38,208 nt of DNA from Alphaproteobacteria bacterium (lineage in GTDB: Bacteria > Pseudomonadota > Alphaproteobacteria > Micavibrionales > UBA2020): the NCBI GenBank assembly GCA_016124645.1, contig WGNE01000029.1:1-38208 (forward strand), in the 5' to 3' direction. Under the pieces are notes generated by a model. That model ran no database searches. It had not been told where the DNA came from and saw nothing but the letters and a program-made list of their open reading frames with translations. Positions 33,540 to 38,208 of this stretch are shown here, piece after piece. A program made the translations under genes and the position numbers. Numbering within the stretch: position 1 is the first letter of the stretch; the number at the start of each line of letters is the position of its first letter.

Positions 33540-33818
33540 GGCGGTCCTTAATATAAGTGCTGGTGGAACGGAAGAGAATCGGCAGGTGCCTTGATGGGGC
33601 GGATTATAGGACAAATGGTCGCGCAATACATATAATAATATTGGCCATAAAATGAAAAAAACTTGCCAGTTATGTCAAGCAAACGAAAGAAAATATTAGC
33701 AAGCGGGTGTTCAATAAACTAAATTAGCTTTCTGGAATGTTGAGGGCATGAAAAATTCGCCTTATCCATCCATCTGGAAACAAAGTTTCGCAACGCTTAC
33801 CGAAAGAAGGGCATCACC

Positions 33819-35249
33819 ATGGCCAGCAATGAAGTCACCAGACACCTTATCATCGATATCAAGACGGGCTACGCCTATGGTATCAAGATGGACGGTGACG
33901 GCAACTGCAAGGCGGTGCAGCCGCTCAACAGCGCCATCGAATCGCTCGACGGCCGCGTGGTCAGCAAGTTCGGCCCGCTGCTCTCGCAGAACGACCCCTT
34001 CGGCCGCCCGCCCAAGACCGACATCCTGCCCTACGGCAAGACGACCTACGCGGTCGAGCTGACCTCGGACGGCAAGACGGGGCAGATGTTCACCATCGTC
34101 TGGCCCGAAAAGGCCGATGCCGACAAGGGCGTGCTGCCCGTCGTCGCGCACAAGGAGCTGCCGGACGACCTCGTGAAGGCCGGCATCGCGCCGCGCCCCG
34201 TCATCAAGCAGGGCAAGGGCGCGGGCGTCGATGACGAGGAAACGCTGAAGGAGGCGCTGGCCAACATCGACGCCATGATCGGCCTCGAAAGCGCCAAGCG
34301 CGACATCAAGCAGAACATCGCGGTCGCCCGCTTCAACCGCATGAAGGAGGAAATGGGCCTTTCGACCAAGTCGATCTCGCGCCACATGGTCTTCACCGGC
34401 AACCCCGGCACCGGCAAGACCACCTTCGCCCGCGAAGTGGCGAAGGTCTATCACGCGCTGGGCTTCATCGAGAAGGACACCGTGCATGAAGTCAAGCGCG
34501 AGGACCTCGTCGCCGGCTTCGTCGGCCAGACCGCGCTGAAGACGAAAGAGCAGATCGAGAAAGCCAAGGGCGGCATCCTCTTCATCGACGAGGCCTATGC
34601 CCTGTCGCGCGAAGCGGGCCCGGGCTCGGACAGCAAGGACTTCGGCCGCGAGGCGATCGACACGCTCGTCGCCGCCATGGAGAACATGCGCGAAGACCTC
34701 ATCGTCATCGTCGCGGGCTACCCCGAGCCGATGAAGAAATTCATCGACGCCAACGAAGGCCTGAAGTCGCGCTTCATGACCTACATCCAGTTCGACGACT
34801 ACAACATCAACGAACTGGGCCAGATCATGGACGTGATGCTGAAAGACCGCGGCTACACCATGACGCCCGAGGCCCACGAGCTTTCCGTGAAGCTGATCGA
34901 GGAAGAGCAAAAACGCGCCAAGAACGACTTCGGCAACGGCCGGACGGTGCGCAACCTCGTCGAGAAGGCGGAAAAAGAGCTCGCCATGCGCCTCGAGACC
35001 GAGAACAAGCTGGGCAAGAACCACGGCCTGACCGACGACGAGCTGAAGAAGGAACTGACCACGCTGACCCTGGCCGACATCAAGGCCATCGACCTCAGCG
35101 GCCTCAGCAACCTGAAAGGCCCGAACAAGGTCAAGACCGGCTTCGGCTTCGACATCGACAAGCCCGAAGCGGCCAACGCCAACGAAGGCGGCAAGCCCGC
35201 GGCGACGGCGAAGAAAAAACCCTCGGCCCGCGCGCAGTTCGGCCGTTAA
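33819..35249 (+). CDS. CbbX/CbxX-like AAA+ ATPase with a novel N-terminal domain
   Basis: The 476-residue protein has an AAA+ module from about 145 to 400: helix-loop IDAMIGLESAKRDIKQNIAV, Walker A GNPGTGKT (194-201), the pore-loop motif GFVGQTA (about 233-239), Walker B ILFIDEAYAL (253-262), and IVIVAGYPEPMKKF (sensor 1 region) with the arginine-rich GLKSRFMTYIQF. These are the hallmarks of the CbxX/CfqX clade, whose named member CbbX reactivates red-type RuBisCO. Ahead of it is a domain of about 140 residues, mostly strands (RHLIIDIKTGYAYGIKMDGD), which CbbX lacks, and a Lys/Ala tail follows. No RuBisCO gene is in view. ATG 33819 has AAGG 8 bases upstream; a terminator follows. Confidence 0.88.
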   Translation: MASNEVTRHLIIDIKTGYAYGIKMDGDGNCKAVQPLNSAIESLDGRVVSKFGPLLSQNDPFGRPPKTDILPYGKTTYAVELTSDGKTGQMFTIVWPEKADADKGVLPVVAHKELPDDLVKAGIAPRPVIKQGKGAGVDDEETLKEALANIDAMIGLESAKRDIKQNIAVARFNRMKEEMGLSTKSISRHMVFTGNPGTGKTTFAREVAKVYHALGFIEKDTVHEVKREDLVAGFVGQTALKTKEQIEKAKGGILFIDEAYALSREAGPGSDSKDFGREAIDTLVAAMENMREDLIVIVAGYPEPMKKFIDANEGLKSRFMTYIQFDDYNINELGQIMDVMLKDRGYTMTPEAHELSVKLIEEEQKRAKNDFGNGRTVRNLVEKAEKELAMRLETENKLGKNHGLTDDELKKELTTLTLADIKAIDLSGLSNLKGPNKVKTGFGFDIDKPEAANANEGGKPAATAKKKPSARAQFGR

Positions 35250-35273
35250 GGGATAACATAATAGCAAGGACGG

Positions 35274-35301
35274 CAGGGGCGGGCCTTAAAACCCGCCCCT
35301 G
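35274..35301 (+). terminator. Terminator of the AAA+ ATPase gene
   Basis: CAGGGGCGGG (35274-35283) pairs with CCCGCCCCTG (35292-35301) in a 10-bp stem with an 8-base loop, followed by TTCCTTATT. It lies 25 bases past the stop. Confidence 0.85.
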
Positions 35302-35366
35302 TTCCTTATTCGGAGGGGCTTTTCCGGGCGGTCCGGCGTGGTTGAGTGCCGCCGGTTTTCCTGCTA

Positions 35367-35394
35367 TTGCTTGTTTTGAACACTTGCATATATG
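35367..35394 (+). promoter_or_regulatory. Putative promoter of the cysD-cysNC operon
   Basis: TTGCTT (35367-35372), a 16-base spacer and TATATG (35389-35394). The -10 overlaps a perfect palindrome, tgcatatatgca (35385-35396). Its position is only about 20 bases before the start codon, so the leader would be very short. Confidence 0.35.
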
Positions 35395-35412
35395 CATTAT
35401 CAGGGGGCTTTC

Positions 35413-36210
35413 ATGCAGGACTACCTGGACGAACTGGAATCTCAGAGCATCTACACGCTGCGCGAGGCCTATAACCGCATCAAGCCGCTGGGAATGCTCT
35501 GGTCCATCGGCAAGGATTCGACCGCGCTGCTCTGGCTGATCCGCAAGGCCTTCTTCGGCCATGTGCCCTTCCCCATGATCCAGCTCGACACCGGCATGGA
35601 ACTGCCGGAGGTCTATGAATTCCGCGACTGGATCATCAAGGAATGGGGCTTCGACTTCATCTGCGAGCAATGCCCGCCCGAAGAGGAAATGGACCAGACC
35701 CTGCCCCCCAACACCCGCGCCGCCGCGCGCAAGACCGAGGGGCTGAAAAACCTCATCGGCCGCGAGGGCTTCAAGGGCATGATCGTCGGCATCCGCCGCG
35801 ACGAGCAGAGCATGCGCGCGAAGGAGCGCGTCTTCTCCCCCCGCAGCTTCGACGGCACATGGGATTACAAGGACCAGCCCGCCGAGTTCTGGGACCAGTA
35901 CAAGACCGAATTCCCCGAAGGCACGCATGTGCGCATCCACCCCATCCTGCACTGGCGGGAAATCGACATCTGGCGCTATACGCTGCGCGAGAACATTCCC
36001 ATCGTGCCGCTCTACCTTGCGCGCGACGGCAAGCGCTACCGCTCGCTGGGGGAAAAGAACATCACCGTGCCGGTCGAAAGCAACGCCTCCACCATCGAGG
36101 AAATCATCGCCGAGCTGGAGACGACCAAGCAGTCCGAGCGCGCCGGCCGCACGATGGACAGCGAAACCGAGGACAGCTTCGAGCGCCTGCGCCGCAGCGG
36201 CTACATGTAA
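35413..36210 (+). CDS. cysD: Sulfate adenylyltransferase subunit 2 (CysD-like)
   Basis: CysD joins sulfate to AMP to give adenosine 5'-phosphosulfate, working with the GTPase CysN. The 265-residue protein has the PP-loop-type motif [12 protein letters not shown], the family stretch [20 protein letters not shown], the [20 protein letters not shown] block, and [20 protein letters not shown], with the end [16 protein letters not shown]. It is shorter than the usual CysD of about 300 residues, and several blocks differ, for example [16 protein letters not shown] where canonical CysD has a Thr/Ser-Tyr-Lys-Ile-Pro-Glu motif. Start ATG 35413 has GGGGG 5 bases upstream. It is followed by cysNC with 22 bases between them. 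I am sure of the family, less of the exact subgroup. Confidence 0.93.
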   Translation: MQDYLDELESQSIYTLREAYNRIKPLGMLWSIGKDSTALLWLIRKAFFGHVPFPMIQLDTGMELPEVYEFRDWIIKEWGFDFICEQCPPEEEMDQTLPPNTRAAARKTEGLKNLIGREGFKGMIVGIRRDEQSMRAKERVFSPRSFDGTWDYKDQPAEFWDQYKTEFPEGTHVRIHPILHWREIDIWRYTLRENIPIVPLYLARDGKRYRSLGEKNITVPVESNASTIEEIIAELETTKQSERAGRTMDSETEDSFERLRRSGYM

Positions 36211-36232
36211 GACGATAAGGAGTTACGGGCAG

Positions 36233-38170
36233 ATGGCTAAAAAAGAGAAAACCGAAAGCGCGCAGGAACTGGCGAAGCTGGGCGTCGTCATCGTGGGCCA
36301 CGTCGATCACGGCAAGTCCACCCTCATCGGGCGGTTGCTGTACGACACCGGTAGCTTCATGGAAGGCAAGTACGAGGAGCTGAAGGAGGTTTGCGAGCGG
36401 CGCAACGTGCCCTTCGAGTGGTCCTTCCTGCTCGACGCCTTCCAGGCGGAGCGCGATCAGGCCGTCACCATCGACACCACCCAGATCTGGTTCAAGACCA
36501 AGGCGCGCAGCTGCGTCATCATCGACGCGCCCGGCCACCGCGAGTTCTTGAAGAACATGGTCTCCGGCGCGGCCTTCGCCGATGCCGCCATCCTCGTCGT
36601 CGATGCCAAGGAAGGCGTGCGCGAGCAGACCAAGCGCCACGCCTACCTGCTGCACCTGCTGGGGCTCAAGCAGGTCATCGTCGTGATGAACAAGATGGAC
36701 CTCGTCAGCTACAGCGAGGAACGGTTCAACGAGGTCAGCGCCGAGACCGAGGCCTACCTTGGCGAAATCGGCCTGACCCCGCTGCACGTCATTCCCGTTT
36801 CCGCGCGCAGCGGCGAGAACATCGCCGCGCCTTCCGAGAACATGCCGTGGTACATGGGCGGCATCCTGCTCGACGTGCTTGATACGCTTTCCCCCATCCC
36901 GCCCGCGACGGAACGGCCGCTGCGCCTGCCCGTGCAGGACGTCTATCGCTTCGACGAGACCCGCATCATCGCGGGGCGCATCGAGTCGGGCGTGGTGAAG
37001 GCGGGCGACACGCTGGTCTTCTCTCCCTCCAACCGTCAGGCGACGGTGGTCTCCATCGAGAAATGGAATTCCCCCGGCAAGATTGCCGCCGCGGGCGCGG
37101 GGGAGAGCATCGGCCTCACGCTCGACCAGCCGATCTACGTCGCGCGCGGCGACGTCGCCAGCCACGAAAAGCAGGCGCCCATGCTCACCAACATCTTCCG
37201 CGCCAATATCTTCTGGCTGGGCAAGAAGCCGCTGAAGGCGGGGCTGAACTACAAGATCAAGCTCGCCACGCACGAGGCGACGGTGACCGTGCAGTCCATC
37301 GACCGCGTCATCAACACCGACGACCTTTCCCGCGCCGAGCGCGACAGCGTGCAGACCAACGAAATGGCCGAAGTCACCTTCCGCAGCCGCGAGCTGCTGG
37401 CGCTCGACCCTTATCTTGAAAACGTCAAGCTGGGGCGCTGCGTCGTCATCGAGAACTACGACATCGTGGGCGGCGGCATCATCTCCATGGAAGGGCTGCC
37501 CGACCTGCGCCAGACCATGTATGCCAAGCAGGACAACATCTACGCCGTCGATCACCTGCTGACCGGCGACGCCCGCGCGGCGCGCAACGGGCACACCGGC
37601 GCCGTCGTCTGGCTGACCGGCCTGTCGGGCGCGGGCAAATCGACGCTGGCCATGCGCATCGAGAACGTGCTGTTCAACCGCGGCATGCAGACATACGTGC
37701 TGGACGGCGACAACGTGCGCACCGGGCTTTGCGCCGACCTCGGCTTCACGCCCGAGGCGCGGATGGAGAACATCCGCCGCGTGGGCGAGGTGGCTGCGCT
37801 GATGTCGAACGCGGGGCTCATCACGCTCACCGCCTTCATCTCTCCCTTTCAGGCCGACCGCCGCAAGGCGCGCGACGCCGCGGGCACGCGCTTTTACGAG
37901 ATCTACGTCAAGGCGGACCTTGAAACCTGCGAAAAGCGCGACCCCAAGGGGCTTTACAAGAAGGCGCGCGCGGGCAAGATCCCCGAATTCACCGGCATTT
38001 CCTCCCCCTATGAGCCGCCCGAAAATCCCGATCTCGAAGTCGATACGGCGACCCACGGCGTGGACGCCTGCGTCGAAATGGTCGTGAACTTCATTCTGGA
38101 CCGCGTGCGCGCCGACGCCAACCCGGCGAACGCCACCCAGCAAATCCCACCCGCAAAGGCAAAAGCATGA
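36233..38170 (+). CDS. cysNC: Bifunctional sulfate adenylyltransferase GTPase / APS kinase (CysNC)
   Basis: This 645-residue fusion has a GTPase half (CysN) driving APS formation and a CysC half that phosphorylates APS to PAPS. CysN shows the P-loop GHVDHGKS (22-29), [26 protein letters not shown] and the SAR box, then two barrel domains to about 440. Canonical CysN has 'GSVDDGKST' and 'DTPGHEQYTRNM' instead, so this one is nearer in motif form to EF1A-type GTPases. CysC (about 450-645) has GLSGAGKS (about 462-469), [10 protein letters not shown] and the ISPF loop with the phosphorylated Ser of the family. The start ATG 36233 has AAGGAG 10 bases upstream. It ends ATGA with the next gene. Confidence 0.93.
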   Translation: MAKKEKTESAQELAKLGVVIVGHVDHGKSTLIGRLLYDTGSFMEGKYEELKEVCERRNVPFEWSFLLDAFQAERDQAVTIDTTQIWFKTKARSCVIIDAPGHREFLKNMVSGAAFADAAILVVDAKEGVREQTKRHAYLLHLLGLKQVIVVMNKMDLVSYSEERFNEVSAETEAYLGEIGLTPLHVIPVSARSGENIAAPSENMPWYMGGILLDVLDTLSPIPPATERPLRLPVQDVYRFDETRIIAGRIESGVVKAGDTLVFSPSNRQATVVSIEKWNSPGKIAAAGAGESIGLTLDQPIYVARGDVASHEKQAPMLTNIFRANIFWLGKKPLKAGLNYKIKLATHEATVTVQSIDRVINTDDLSRAERDSVQTNEMAEVTFRSRELLALDPYLENVKLGRCVVIENYDIVGGGIISMEGLPDLRQTMYAKQDNIYAVDHLLTGDARAARNGHTGAVVWLTGLSGAGKSTLAMRIENVLFNRGMQTYVLDGDNVRTGLCADLGFTPEARMENIRRVGEVAALMSNAGLITLTAFISPFQADRRKARDAAGTRFYEIYVKADLETCEKRDPKGLYKKARAGKIPEFTGISSPYEPPENPDLEVDTATHGVDACVEMVVNFILDRVRADANPANATQQIPPAKAKA

Positions 38171-38208
38171 CCGATCTTCTCACCCTTGCGCGTTCCCTCG
38201 TTCCCGTC
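38167..38208 (+). CDS. cysQ: N-terminus of a probable 3'(2'),5'-bisphosphate nucleotidase (partial)
   Basis: Only 14 residues are visible ([14 protein letters not shown]) before the right edge. The ATG overlaps the stop of cysNC by 4 bases (ATGA), so it is a third gene of the sulfate-activation operon. CysQ, which removes PAP, commonly starts with such a helix and commonly follows cysNC. The identity rests on the position and the start alone. Confidence 0.5.
   Translation, partial: MTDLLTLARSLVPV

Noticed and set aside
33819-35249. Calling the AAA+ ATPase a RuBisCO activase
   Set aside because: No RuBisCO gene is in view and the N-terminal domain is unlike CbbX, so only the clade can be stated.
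33762-35267. 501-codon open frame on the minus strand through the AAA+ ATPase gene
   Set aside because: Antisense to intact Walker motifs; composition typical of GC-rich shadow frames.
36104-38143. 679-codon open frame on the minus strand through cysNC
   Set aside because: Antisense to both complete GTPase and kinase domains.

Overview
The window is a gene-dense stretch of chromosome with high GC, no rRNA or tRNA genes, no complete mobile element and no CRISPR array. The gene content points to an alphaproteobacterium: hrcA-grpE next to rph, rdgB and hemW; an aroQ-accB-accC operon; a FzlA-like cell-division protein; a cytosolic PAS histidine kinase with a DivJ/PleC-style core; and two common intergenic palindrome families (cattcccgcgaaagcgggaatcc and caccccggacttgatccggggt). 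I cannot place it more precisely. A deep-branching, Micavibrio- or Rhodospirillales-like lineage is only a guess.

Layout. 1-92 holds the N-terminus of a leftward gene that may be a tyrosine recombinase. 394-4379 carries an Aas-type acyltransferase/acyl-ACP synthetase, a divergent protein built from 23-residue HRxDGPA repeats, and a Sel1-repeat protein. 4517-8060 is a heat-shock block with two tandem grpE paralogues, hrcA and a divergent J-domain protein. 8119-11547 is a tight operon: rph, rdgB, hemW and a GNAT acetyltransferase. 11672-18082 has several uncharacterised proteins around uvrB, which is directly preceded by a secreted Rap1a/Tai-like protein. 18487-23643 has the PAS kinase, an SDR/epimerase-like protein, a FzlA-like GST and a cytochrome b561-YceI pair. 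23747-26152 is aroQ-accB-accC. 26285-29015 is a run of small lineage-specific proteins, including a lipoprotein and two small helical proteins that both begin MAFD. 29196-32027 is a def-(membrane protein)-fmt-truA operon. 32133-38208 has rmuC, a CbbX-like AAA+ ATPase, and a cysD-cysNC sulfate-activation operon followed by the first codons of a probable cysQ.

How the genes work together. The block from hrcA to the J-domain protein handles protein folding and its regulation. def and fmt form the N-formyl-methionine cycle, with truA coupled downstream. accB and accC supply malonyl-CoA for lipid synthesis, to which Aas contributes by recycling lysophospholipids. cysD and cysNC make APS and PAPS, and CysQ would remove PAP. 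uvrB and rmuC are DNA-maintenance genes.

Most promoters I can read follow one pattern, a -35 of TTGAC- or TTGNNN type, 16-18 bases, and a -10 of TA-NNT type. The most unusual items are the duplicated grpE, the unannotated membrane protein translationally wedged between def and fmt with lower GC, the CbbX-like ATPase with a novel N-terminal domain and no RuBisCO in view, the divergent EF1A-like CysN, the 23-residue repeat protein, the two MAFD proteins, and a possibly leaderless fzlA. I see no clearly new multi-gene defence or mobile system here.
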